Below are positions 10,893 through 21,992 of a stretch of DNA of 64,000 nt, piece by piece; within the stretch, counting starts at the first letter, position 1; each line of letters opens with the position of its first letter. Under the pieces are notes generated by a model. The model was given only the letters and a program-made list of their open reading frames with translations, was not told where the DNA came from and searched no databases. The position numbers and the translations under genes are program-made. The DNA comes from Dryas octopetala (taxonomy: Eukaryota > Streptophyta > Magnoliopsida > Rosales > Rosaceae): NCBI GenBank assembly GCA_963921425.1, contig OY992836.1:12989304-13053303 (forward strand), written 5' to 3'.

Positions 10893-11860
10893 TTTGAGTT
10901 GTAGGCTTGTAGCTGTATTCCAGCTATGTATAATTTATTTTTGCTTATTATTTTATTCAATTTGTGCATAAGAGTTTCCCATGTAGGCAGATTATACACA
11001 TAGTTGCAAAGTGAGGTACATAGCATGTATTGTTAACGCTTATACTGGCTGTTCTTTTGTATATTATCATATGGGAATTCCGTCTGAATTGGTTGATCAA
11101 AAAAATAATAAAACACTTCGATAATTGGATTGGTTTAGTGGTTGATGGGAATGTGGGTCAATGCTCACCACTCCTCGTTCTTGATTTAATTCTGTTCTAT
11201 TATATTGTTTGTAAGCTTACCCTATTATTTGAAAAACATCTTGCATTTTGTTGTCTTTTTCTTTTGTCTTGGCCAAAGATCAATTTCATTGATAACAAAG
11301 AACCGAAAATACAATCAGCTTTCATGCAGCTCCTTAGGCTAATTAACTAGATGGATTATCATAGTCCACCAATAAATAGTACATTGTTGAACCATAAAAA
11401 AATTCAAAAAAAATAAGGATAGAGCCCCACGTCACATAGGTGGCTGGTGCTAAGTTGGATAAAAGAAAAAAAAAAAAACTGTGCATCAGCTTCATATTTT
11501 GAAATGCATGAAGTTGATAAATATGAGACTTCTATGATAAAGGATAATTGAGAGATAATTATCAATTTTGAACTAAAAATTATCAACCCCTAAAAAGATT
11601 AGTTTGATTTCAAATGAGTTATTCCATCACATCCTCTTTTCTTAGCGTCTCATGTTGCTTATAAAATGAGGTGAGCAACTTCAAAAAATGGATCCAAAAA
11701 AAAGAGAGAGAACGCCAAAAGGCTAAGGAAAGGGAAGTGTAGAAAGCAAAAGTGCAGTCGCCAGAACAAACATTACAGGTAGCTGTCATTCTATGCCATT
11801 CATTTCATCTCTATTTTAGGATTCAACCAAAATTCTCCTCCAATGGCGTTGAATCAAGCC
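10893..11860. other. Intergenic: 3' flank of the CTLH gene
   Basis: Contains the 3' untranslated region of the CTLH gene (TATAATTTATT and TTTTATTCAAT soon after the stop could be polyadenylation signals). The rest is AT-rich DNA with no gene that I can support. A poly(A) run lies at 11466-11479. Confidence 0.5.
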
Positions 11861-11863
11861 TTT

Positions 11864-11990
11864 GGATTCGTTTACAATCCTCTCAAGACGGCTTTTGGAT
11901 TCGTTTAGAATCCTCTCAAGACGGCCTTTGGATTCGTTTAGAATCCCCTCAAGACGGCTTTTAGATTCGTTTAGAATCCTCTCAAGATGG
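11864..11990. repeat. 33-bp tandem repeat, nearly four units
   Basis: Unit begins GGATTCGTTTAGAATCCTCT and continues CAAGACGGCTTTT. Units start at 11864, 11897, 11930 and about 11963. Each unit contains the imperfect palindrome GGATTCGTTTAGAATCC. Confidence 0.9.
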
Positions 11991-12012
11991 ATCTCTCAAA
12001 TGTCAAATATTT

Positions 12013-12161
12013 GGATTCGGCTAAATCCTTGCTCTCTAAAAAAATTGGTTTCAGCTGAAACCATCATGAGCTTCAAATAATGGATTCGGCTGAATCTTTT
12101 CTCTTCCAAAATTTGGTTTCGCCTGAAACCACCATTTTAAAAAATGGATTTAGCTGAATCC
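12013..12161. repeat. Cluster of 16-bp palindromic motifs
   Basis: Five related near-palindromes in 150 bp: GGATTCGGCTAAATCC, GGTTTCAGCTGAAACC, GGATTCGGCTGAATCT, GGTTTCGCCTGAAACC and GGATTTAGCTGAATCC. They alternate GGATT and GGTTT arms around a common GCTGAA core and continue the palindromic theme of the 33-bp repeat just upstream. Confidence 0.85.
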
Positions 12162-12979
12162 GCAAAAAAAAAAAAAAAAAGGATTCGATCGAGTACCAAA
12201 TTGGTGGCTACGGACATCAAAAAGATGGACCCAAATGATGCCCGAGTGCATCAACAACAGAGGCAACGCCCAAGAGCATCAACAAAATATCATGCTCAAG
12301 GGCATCAGCTCAAAGTTGATGGCAGTAACAGCAAAAATCCTTCTCTGCCGCTACCAACAAAAAGATGGCTCTTTCATTTCTTCATTTAAAATAAATAATT
12401 AAGGGAAACCAAAAGAGAAAGCCAAGCAAAAAGCAATGACTGGCCTTCTTGCTCTCTGTACGTCAAACAGAAATGAATGGAGACTTCCAGCTACAAGAGC
12501 AAAGTAAACAAAAAATATCTTACTTTGCTGGCCCGTGTATACAAGATTGTTATTTGGGCATGGCTGCAAGTTAGAGACCAAGAGAAGGCAAGGTCTGCAA
12601 CGGAGGCAACAAAAAAAGAAAGGATTGAAAGGCCAGCCCACAAAAAGACGGAAGGGAAGATTGAGGAAAGCCATATTGGGTTGCCATTGAACATAATTAA
12701 ACAATAAGAGAAGGCAATCATACAAGGAAGGCTCGTTACCTTTGGGTGGAGAAAGAAAATCAGCCACTTGTTCTCTTTGTGAAGAATGTATGGTTTCAAA
12801 GTCACAATATAGAACCCATGCAAATGGATTACTGTTCTTTTGGAAGAAGCAAACAAAAAAACTTGCTGCCTAGCACTCTCAAGGCAAAATGAGTCACAAA
12901 GAAATCTCATTTCTCAAGAGCAGTTCCTACTAAAGAAAGCCCAGTAGGAAGACAAATGTCTTCAATCAAAGTTCAATAG

Positions 12980-14140
12980 TCATGTGTCTATCCGAAACAG
13001 CCCATCAACAAAACAAATCACCAATTGACAAATCTTTTATTGGTGTGAATTCAAATTAAGGTTAATTGGGCTTGTCTCCAAAATTACAATGCCCATTAAT
13101 AAATAATTATCAATTAACATTTAGTTGGTAGTTGGTACAAAGTCTAATGGATTTCTCTCAAATCCATTTGCCCATTAAAGAATAAGAAACGTATCAATTA
13201 ATAAAGTAATTGATATAAAAATATTAGTGGGCATATAACCAAATTCTTGTTAGCCCATTATAAAAAAATGTGTCATTTAACAAATAAATGATACAAAAAT
13301 ATTAATGGGCACATTTTCCTCCAATTCCAAATTAAAACTCTCAAATTGGTACAAAACCAATTCTCTCAATTGGTACAAAATCGAAACCAAATCCAAACCC
13401 CAAATTCAAACTCTCAAATTGGTACAAAACCAAATTCTCAATTGGTACGAAACCAAATCTCTCAAATCCAAATCTCAAAATGGCATAAAGCCAATCAAGT
13501 CAAATTCTTTACGAACTACGTCCGGTTTGATCCCATCATGGGTATGTAGGCAATGTGAGTGAAATTCACATTCAACCTCATTCACAAAATTCTCTAAATT
13601 CTCTTAGGAATTAATTCATACAAGTTTCTTTGAATTAATTTCGCACCAAATCAAATCCGCTCAAATCCTTCATAAATTAATTCTACACACAAAAGTTTCT
13701 GAATTAATTTCTCAAATCAAATCTAAGGGCTCTAAACTCTACCCAAGTTACACAATTGATTTAATTGGGTCATCCACCCATTTAATTCTTAAAAACCTTG
13801 GAACTACATGTGGTTTGATCTTGCAATTGGTACGTAGTCAACCTAAAATATGGGTGCAACCGCAGCTGCAAATAAATTCTATTTCAATAGGTCTTTCACC
13901 TATTGAAAATCCAAACACTCACAAAGTGATCTGTTGGTTTCATTGCAATTGGAATCAAAGGGTATTCCCTTAATTCAAGGGATTGTAATTAAGAGATGTA
14001 CTCCATCTTGAATGGGTCGTACCAAAAATAATAAAACCCTTATTCCTTAAATGAATTTGGGTGAAATTATGTTGAGTAATATTATTATTATTTATTTACA
14101 ATTTTTGTTCAACATACATTAATGAATAAATTTCCAAATT
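12980..14140. mobile_element. Possible Gypsy-type LTR or UTR remnant
   Basis: Two stretches read like the reiterated non-coding blocks of plant Tat/Ogre-type Gypsy elements: AACTACGTCCGGTTTGATCC then GGTATGTAGGCAA (13512-13556), and ACTACATGTGGTTTGATC then GGTACGTAG (13802-13838). Between 13320 and 13500 a motif of the form CTCAAATTGGTACAAAACCA recurs about six times. No gag-pol frame and no LTR boundaries were found. The region 12170-12980 shows nothing I can name. Confidence 0.35.
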
Positions 14141-14186
14141 CAAGCATGCTAGAAGTAGAAATATATGAGCCCAACTTTAAAGCTTA

Positions 14187-16551
14187 TTACTTTGTGTCTT
14201 TGGCGTGTGGTGATCTTGACTCCCGGAGTTTCTTTTCATCAGAAAGTAAATTTGCAAACCTGCATGCATTAATATGATGATGATGATGACTATTAATTCA
14301 GGAAAAATAAAGCTAATTTATCTGGTGGATATCATATAAAAACTATTGAACATAAGAAGAAAAACTTGAAAAGTGTTTGATAAGTAGAAGTCACCTTTGA
14401 AGTGCTTGCTCATTGGTGCCACCATTTTCAACTGGTTCATAGAGGCCCGTATCCAAATTTGTGCGTGAAACTGTTTTCTTGAGCAATTGCTTTCCTACTT
14501 CCACTAGATTTTCCAAGTTCTCCTTGGTTGCTTTGTCAACTGAGGCTAGATTTCCCTTTAGTGTGTCCTCCTGCTTTCGCATTCAACAATAATAGCTAAG
14601 TGATAAAACATGAACATGAAAGCACTTAAAAGTGTTTCTGTAACGCAAAAAATACTTTTGTCTATTTCTGCCAAATGCTATAAAAATCGTTTACCAAAAA
14701 TACCCCCAAATAGGCTCTACTATCGTATAATAAAAACATGAGGAAAATATGTGAAAGATATGAATTAAAACTTACATTAATCCTGAGGTAGCTATGTTCA
14801 GAATGAAGAGCTTGGAAAACAACACAGTTGTAGTAATCAACCAAATCCGCAATTGCTTCACCATAACAATCCAACAAAGGAGTAAAGCCATCATTGTATA
14901 ACCAGCTTATAACCCCCCACTTGGAAGCCTTCTTAGCATCGTATTTCAGTTCACTCGTGTCTGAACCTGTCCCCAATGAGACCAAGAGAAAACGATTGTA
15001 CTCCAGCGGCTTAATGTCCATGAAATCTGGACTCTGCCTCGTAATTTCTTTTGTCACTTCACCAATGGCAACCATAGCCTGTAGGAATTATAAAACAAGC
15101 TACTAAATATTAGTTAGTCCGTACATATTGGTTAGAGAAATTTTTTCTTACTGAACAGTTTAATATGTTATGTTGTCAGATTCATCAATTTGAAATTTTG
15201 AATCATTGATTGAGTAGATATTTGTTAAAATGTATGGTCGGAATACACAGACTTCAATAACATGACATGTCATATATTTGATAAGAGTATCACCGGATTA
15301 TTAGCAGCCACGCCACCGTCGATGAGGTTGAATTCTTCTGATTCCCCTTGTTGATCAAAATAGTGGGCTGGAAAGTAAGTTGGCGCTGCTGAGGTACCAA
15401 TGCAGATGTCTGAAAGTAGAGCATTCAAGACTGGACGGCTTGTCACCTAATTAATTCATTGAAAAAATAAGGGAAGTCTTGTTCATTAATGTATGGGGTT
15501 GGTTGGTTGGTTAAAAATAAATCAAATTCCACATGAAATTGTTGAATTATCATAATTGGGTAATTAGTTCATTAATATACATATATTTCCATTAGAAGAA
15601 AAAAAAAAAACTGGAGAAGCATATATGCAACCTGATAAGAGGAAAAAAGGACAGGCAGAAGTTTCTTGATGTCAAAAGTTGGAATAACCACGTTTGTCAA
15701 GGTTTGGTCCAACTTTTTGTCCCCTAATGTCTCCCTTATTAGCTTGCGGAGATACTTTCCATCATACTTTGGTCCAGTTAGAGCTTTAACAAGATCTGTA
15801 ACTGATGCACACAGTCCCCTATATATGTTTTTGAGTAGTAGCCAAAAAGAGGTTTAGTGATCACTACATGCATGCCATAACATGCATCAATAATGTTAAG
15901 GTTATTAAATTTGTTTATCAAATAATGTGAGATCGTATATTATTTGATAGAAATAAATGAAGTTTAGAATGAACTCAATTTGCATAAATATATAAAAATC
16001 CGTTATGTTATTTGGTGAACAAAATTTGTATAGTTTGAACATAAATATCACCTTGATTGTGGGAAAATTTTGGGACAATTATCAAGGTAAAATGGGACAA
16101 TATCTTTGGCAGCGAAAAGTGGCCTGTTGTTTTCGTTGGGTGCTGCTAACATGCCTGTAATTAGACCACCTGTACTTGTCCCAGCAATCACATCGAAGTA
16201 ATCTGCAAGCCTTGCCTCTTCACCATCTAGTTCCTAATTAGTACCCCCATATATAATGCATGTAATTAAGCTTCAATTCAGAGAGCTAGAACCACACACA
16301 CACATATATATATATATATATGAACAATTTTTTGAACGGATTTCCATTATTATTTCTGGGATATATATTTAATTTCTTACCTGAAGTTGAGATTCAAGGT
16401 ATGCAAGAAGAACTCCAGGAATGATTCCTCTGATTCCACCTCCGTCTATACTAAGAATGGTTATGAGGTTCCCATATCTTGGAGGTTGAAATGCTTTGTG
16501 GGATGAGGTTCTTGTTTCCATTAATGGCGATTTGTTGAATTGGAAACACAC
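14187..16551 (-). CDS. PLP2: Patatin-like phospholipase (lipid acyl hydrolase), 7 exons
   Basis: Exons on the minus strand: 16551-16381, 16233-16052, 15818-15632, 15446-15294, 15078-14776, 14570-14395, 14259-14187. All are GT-AG and in frame. Counting from the second Met at 16521 ([11 protein letters not shown], the usual family start) gives 404 aa; the upstream in-frame Met at 16551 would add 10 residues. The sequence has the oxyanion-hole motif DGGGIRG (26-32), the nucleophile motif GTSTGG (Ser67) and the catalytic DGG (Asp213). The dyad is therefore intact. The C-terminus reads [16 protein letters not shown] and ends eight residues later. Known members (for example Arabidopsis PLP2) release fatty acids from galactolipids and phospholipids in the cytosol at membranes and are induced by pathogens or wounding. 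The gene symbol is by family resemblance; the true orthologue may be another PLP. A 189-bp promoter duplication lies just upstream. Confidence 0.92.
16303..16322. repeat. (CA)n(TA)n microsatellite in patatin-like intron 1
   Basis: A short CA run followed by TATATATATATATA inside the first intron of the patatin-like gene (16234-16380). Confidence 0.85.
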
Positions 16552-16566
16552 AAAAAAATATGGGAG

Positions 16567-16950
16567 AGTTTTGTTGGTGTACTTGAGGACAAGCTTGTGG
16601 ATGGTGATGGATCAACCCTAGTTAGTAGTACTAGTATTAGAGCATATGTATGAATCTATATATGTGCACGATGGAAAATGATGACATGTAAGTGATTGGT
16701 CTATTTAATTGCGTGTTGGTAAAAGTATTTGTAGATCTTTGAATTTAGAGAAGCTAGTTTTGTTGGTGTACTTGAGGACAAGCTTGTGGATGGCGATGGA
16801 TCAACCCTAGTTAGTAGTACTAGTATTAGAGCATATGTATGAAGCTATATATGTGCACGATGGAAAATGATGACTTATAAGTGATTAGTCTATTTAATTG
16901 CGTGTTGGTAAAAGTATTTCTGCTAGATCGATCTTTGAATTTAGAGAAGG
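16567..16950. repeat. 189-bp direct tandem duplication in the patatin-like gene promoter
   Basis: Copy 1 runs from AGTTTTGTTGGTGTACTTGA at 16567 to about 16755, copy 2 from 16756 to about 16950. They differ at few positions, apart from a small insertion near the end of copy 2 (TTCTGCTAGATCGATC against TTGTAGATC). The duplication starts 16 bp upstream of the first possible start codon, so copy 1 includes the leader and core promoter. Confidence 0.9.
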
Positions 16951-17237
16951 TGATCGCTATAGCTTGGACTTGGAGCCATTGGGGTTTAATGTGTGCTGGC
17001 CTTATCCTTGGTAGTTTTAGACATAAGCACATGTTGACGATATAAGCACAAAAAATTAACATAAGTAGAAAATCTGTAGGGCATATGTCATAGCTGGTTA
17101 GATAGAACGACCGCATATCAAATAAAACGAGCCATTGTGCTTTGTACGTCCATTTTTCCTCTTATACCTGCTTCTTCCTCTCAGTCTCTCACCATAACTA
17201 TTCGTATGTTTTATTTGATATATCAACATTAAAACTA

Positions 17238-17749
17238 GAGTAAATTACATCTTCCACCCTTGAGGTTTAAAATGTTTCACAACTTACACCTTATCGTTTC
17301 AATTTTTTTAATTTAGTACCTAATATTTTAATTTACTTACAATTGATTACTGTCGTCTGTCAGACTATCTAGTTAGACATTAACTTTTGACGTGGGAGTT
17401 GCAGATTCTATATTTTTGCTAACATGTAAGGCCGAACGACTTCTCTTCATATGCATTTTCGAGACATCAAGTTTGATATGGATTTTGGGAGGTTGTTTTA
17501 AAACCAAAATTTATATCAAACAGTTGAAGCACTTCCTATGAGATATTCTAGGAGGTCATTTAGCCTTGCAGGTAAGCAAAAATGTGGACTCACAATAGCC
17601 ACATCATCAGTTAACATCTAATTAGATGATCTGACAAAAGTGATAGTCAATTGTAAGTAAATCAAAACGTTGGGTATTAAATTGAAAACTAATGTATAGT
17701 GCAAGTTGTGAAACACCCCAAATCTCAAGGGTGTAAGTTATAATTACTC
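17238..17749. mobile_element. Fold-back element with long inverted repeats, 512 bp
   Basis: The two halves are inverted over much of their length: GAGTAAATTACATCTTCCAC...CACCCTTGAGG on the left, and GAGTAATTATAACTTACACC...CTTGAGATTTGG read from the right on the other strand. Flanks TTAAAACTA (17229-17237) and TTAAAAATA (17750-17758) match at 8 of 9 positions, consistent with a Mutator-type 9-bp target duplication. It is non-coding. Confidence 0.75.
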
Positions 17750-17801
17750 TTAAAAATATACACTTTTTTAGACAAAAGTTTATTTTGTAAGTCTCATTTT
17801 G

Positions 17802-18659
17802 GGATTTAGATCATCTCCTAAGCACTCTAATCTTTTAACCTTGCTAACCTTTTAGTTATAGAGTATCACGTGTCTTTTATAACATCCTCTGGTTCATACT
17901 CATTTAAAATTATAATCACTAAATCAAAATTAAAAATAAAACACATATGTAATCCAACATAAACTTAAAAAACTTTAAAAAATAGAAAAAAAAATTAAAA
18001 AAACCATAAACCCAGCCCACCTTCCCTTCCCTTCCCTTCCCTTCCCTTCCCTTCCCTTTTCTCTCTTCCTTTCTCTTTCTCTCTACGTACTCTCCCTCTC
18101 TTCTCTGTAGATCGGAGTCCCTCCAAAAAATTAAATAAAAAAACAGCTTGAAATACTACTACCTTATCCTTCTCTTTATTGAGTGAGATACAATTATGAT
18201 TAAAAAAATATCATATCAAATTACACAGTATTCATTGAATTTGTTTATTGTGCAATTACTTAATTTGCATGCAGAATCGTAACACATCATTGCCATTAAC
18301 ATGTGGGGAGGCTGCTTGTAAAGTATAAAAATTGAAGTCATGAATACAAATCAAAGAAAAGTGGAGAATTTGGCACCAACCATCCGATCTGCAGAGAAGA
18401 GAGGGAGAGTAGATCAAGAGAGAGAAGGGAAGGGGTCAGAGGTTGGGGAGGGAGGGTGGGCTGGGCGCGCCTGGGCTTATGGTTTTTTTTTTAAGTTTCT
18501 TATGTTTATGTGGTTGGATTATTTCTTATTTTTAATTATTAGTGATTATAGTTTTAAATTAATGTAAACCATAGGATGTTATAAAAGACACGTGACATTC
18601 TATAATTAAAAGATTAACAAGGTTAAGAGATTATAGTGCTTAAGAGAGGATTCAAATCC
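17802..18659. mobile_element. Long-TIR Mutator-like element, 858 bp
   Basis: Perfect 9-bp target duplication CTCATTTTG (17793-17801 and 18660-18668). The inverted repeats start GGATTTAGATC and GGATTTGAATC and stay alike for more than 130 bp, including ATCACGTGTCTTTTATAACA against GTCACGTGTCTTTTATAACA. The middle contains a pyrimidine-rich (CTTCC)n stretch facing a purine-rich stretch near 18390-18450. No transposase. Confidence 0.88.
18019..18057. repeat. (CTTCC)n pentanucleotide repeat
   Basis: About seven perfect CTTCC units inside the long-TIR element. Confidence 0.95.
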
Positions 18660-18668
18660 CTCATTTTG

Positions 18669-21289
18669 AGTTTAACTTACCTTAAGTTTTATTAGATTTA
18701 TACTAATTAAGTTTTAAAATTGTCACGTAAACTCTTTGATACAAATCTTTTCCCATTTAATTTATCTTAAGATTTGATAAAGTTGGGTGACATGTTGGTG
18801 AGTTGGTCCAGTCACTTAATAATTTGTGCTCTCTTTTAATTTCAGGTGCCTATTTTTTAAAGGAAATCTTGTCACATATCTCTCTTTCTCTCGCTCTCTT
18901 GAGGTTGGGTGTAATAGTCCACGCAAGAAGTTGTCAAGTCCAAGTAAGTGCTTATCATGTAATTAGGGAAAACCAAAATTCTGCAAGATTATTAACATAC
19001 CAGAGATTATGTTAATTACGTATATAACCAGGTTTTCTTATAGCAATTGGCTATCTGCAAAATGTAAACCCACACGAAATCTGAGGTAGGTAATGAGCTA
19101 ATGCTATAAGAAATGCTTGGTAATATTGACCTAGGCCTGCCATTTCAGCTCGTGAAAGACAGATAAAATAAATTATTCATCGGCAAGAAAGAGTATGTTA
19201 GTGGTGTGCTTAATTAATTAATTAGTGATTGTGATGTTAGTGGTGTGCTTAATTAATTAATTAGTGATTGTGATCATTTCTCTCAGAATGACAATAATTA
19301 AAGAGTGCTTTCAATTTCCTACTTTAATTGTATTATACTATATTCAAAGCTTAAGTAGACTAGAGGAAGAGATCGATCCAAACGGGACACCTACAATAAA
19401 ATAGAATGGAGAGAGATTTGGGCCTAATCCATCATGTACCAACAGATAAAACAAAACGTTGGTTTAGTGTGAGGCAATAAAATGCCATTATTCACCAAAA
19501 AATAAAATAGAATGTCATTAATTTGACCTTCTTTAGGTTGCTGCTCATAAATTTCCAAATTGAAAGGAGTTGAGCAAATCTTGTTAGTGGGCTGTACAGA
19601 CGCTTAACGGCCCAGAAGCCCATTGGACCTCCAATGGACCAAAGGAGAGTACACTTGTTGAGCCATGGAAACATGTCCCCAAGTAGTCTGTGTTAAAACA
19701 AAAGGGTATTAGGCCCATACTTATTCCCTCTATTTTTCTCTTCATACCTATTGTATAATGAGAGAGATAGTAGGTGTATACGCCAGTAATAGAGAAGTTT
19801 TTTCCCACACATACAATCTCACAACTTTTGAGTCTTGACTCAACCCGAAGTTCAAATCAACTCAAAGTTCCACTCTACTTTAATAAATGTAAGGTGCTTT
19901 GATTAGAAGGACAAAAAATGTAATTTTCTTAACCACAAGATCAGCCAGTCACAAACTTAAACTTCCGAAATAGCGTCGAGTGCTCGGTAGGTGCTGATTG
20001 AAAAACTAATTACTTTGTTTATACTTTTGTCAAATTGAGTCACCCAACTGGTTTGAGGTTAGAGCTAATCACTCTGTTTATATGATTTGAGCCTATTGGA
20101 GTAATTTCCAGTTTCATCAAATTAATGTATTAATTCTTAGACACTGCCATAGTGCCATGGAATAAAGTAGTGAAATATTATTAGGAGCTAGCCACATTGA
20201 AAGGCAGTGCCTGCAGGTGGGGAACTCATGAGGGATGAGTCATGAGTCATGGGCTGTGCAGTCAATGATTCAGTGTACGTGCCATGCACGAGTATAAGTT
20301 GTCTTTAGTGAATATATATATATTGCAGATTTGCAGGCTCCTCTAATTGTATTCAAATTTCAAGCTGTGTTCCATAACCATCCATTGTTATCAGAAGCTA
20401 GGATTTTCCACTCACGTGTCTTGGCAGTCCCAGTCCCAGTCCCAGTCCCTTTCTCTCTTTTGTCTTCAAGCTGAAGCCAAGGTGGAGGTGTTGACAAACT
20501 TATGATTGACAATGGAATCCTCCTACCGTCTACCTATTTATAATAGGAAAATATCTGCCTCAATTTTTGGTTGGAAGAACTCTTCTAACCCCCTCTCACA
20601 TATGTATGTTTTTTTTAATCTTTTAATTTAATTTTTTATTTATTTCGAATGAAAAAGACTAAAAAGACATGTGTTTGTGAAAAGAGGTTGGATGAGCTCC
20701 AACAAAGGACTGAGTCAAGTATTTATTCTTTATAATATTACTTACCTTTTAGTAATTTTTTTCTACTTATATCCTATCCTCCTTCATGGCCAAAAAAAAA
20801 TCCTATCCTTCCCTTACCCAAACACTAGTTGTACCAATAAAAGAAAATTAACATCACAATGTTAGAATCTTTAATTGTCAGACCAAAAAAAAAATCTTTA
20901 ACTGTATCTCATCTCACATTTAAAGTCAAAGATTTATCAATCACTAAGAGTGCATGATAAAGAAGTTTATGAAATTGAACATAATGTGCTTTTAGCCTTC
21001 TCTTAGCTAATGAAATACATCAAAGAGGGCATATTTGAGGCATTTCATCAAATATCTTATTATTTTTTTAAAATAAAAATTCAACAATATTGAAGTCAAA
21101 TTGTATATTGACGTACTCAACAGTAATAGAAGACAAAAAAAAAAAGTTATTGGGGTCAACAAACCCCGTTGACCAATATGGATCCGTCACTACTCACATT
21201 GGAGGATTAAACATTTTAAGCTAACGTACGAACTTTTGGCATTCTTTTACAAGTGTTAGATTTTTTTAGAATTTGTCCCACATCACTAA
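18669..21289. other. Intergenic, no gene recognised
   Basis: AT-rich DNA without a supported gene. It holds the 39-bp duplication at 19197. Near 19970 GTCGAGTGCTCGGTAGGTG recalls the CGAGCGCTCGGT motifs of the dispersed repeats at 40400 and 61035. GGATCCGTCAC near 21180 recalls the hAT-like terminus at 2478. Confidence 0.4.
19197..19274. repeat. 39-bp perfect tandem duplication
   Basis: Two identical head-to-tail copies (19197-19235 and 19236-19274) beginning GTTAGTGGTGTGCTTAATTA. No difference between them was seen, which suggests a recent event. Confidence 0.95.
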
Positions 21290-21992
21290 GAGCATGTATA
21301 ATGGCTTTTTACTATATGCTATGATACTATATTTAGCATGACTTTTAGCATTTAGTAATAATTTTTATGTTTTTTGCTCCAATGGCACAAAAGTTATAGT
21401 TATATGTTAGTATGTTTATATTTTTAATATATTCATATATATCCTTATAAATTAAATTTAATATATTAAATTATTTTAATAATTATATCATTGTAAATAT
21501 TTTAATGAGATCTTTAATATGAATCCAATATTAAATATATTTAAATATTATTATTTTAATACTCAAATTAATATTTTAGTATTTTTCATGTCAAAGTCAA
21601 ATTTAGGAATTGTAAAATTTGAATACATGGTCAATCAACTCATGCAAGCTGCTCATCCTCATGCCTCTTGCTCCTCATGCCTCTTGCTGCAACATTTTTC
21701 ATCCATGTGAATATCTTTTCCTCTCTCTCTCGTGGGACCCAGCACTTTTTCAACCAATCACTTTCTTTCACTTGATTTTTTATTCTTTCTTTACCCATAC
21801 TTTTCAGATGGTGGGTCAACTTTTTTCTTGAGTTCCTCAATAGCAATTGCTAAATTTTCTACTATATGGTGGAAAATTTAGCAATAGCATAGCAAATGCT
21901 AAATTTAGCTATGCCATTGTAGTGAGCTTTTTTATCAATTCTGCTTTAATTAGCATATAGCATAGCATTTAATCATGTCATTATACATGCTC
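21290..21992. mobile_element. Tourist/PIF-Harbinger-like MITE, 703 bp
   Basis: Terminal inverted repeats GAGCATGTATAATG at 21290 and CATTATACATGCTC ending at 21992 are perfect over 14 bp, with TAA directly outside on both sides. A 3-bp TAA/TTA target duplication is typical of PIF/Harbinger elements. It contains a subterminal CTAAATTTAGC palindrome theme and no transposase. Confidence 0.8.

Noticed and set aside
12399-12910. Two overlapping minus-strand frames of 122 and 139 codons
   Set aside because: Overlap each other in different frames, rich in Phe/Leu/Cys from AT-rich DNA, no start context or domain recognised.
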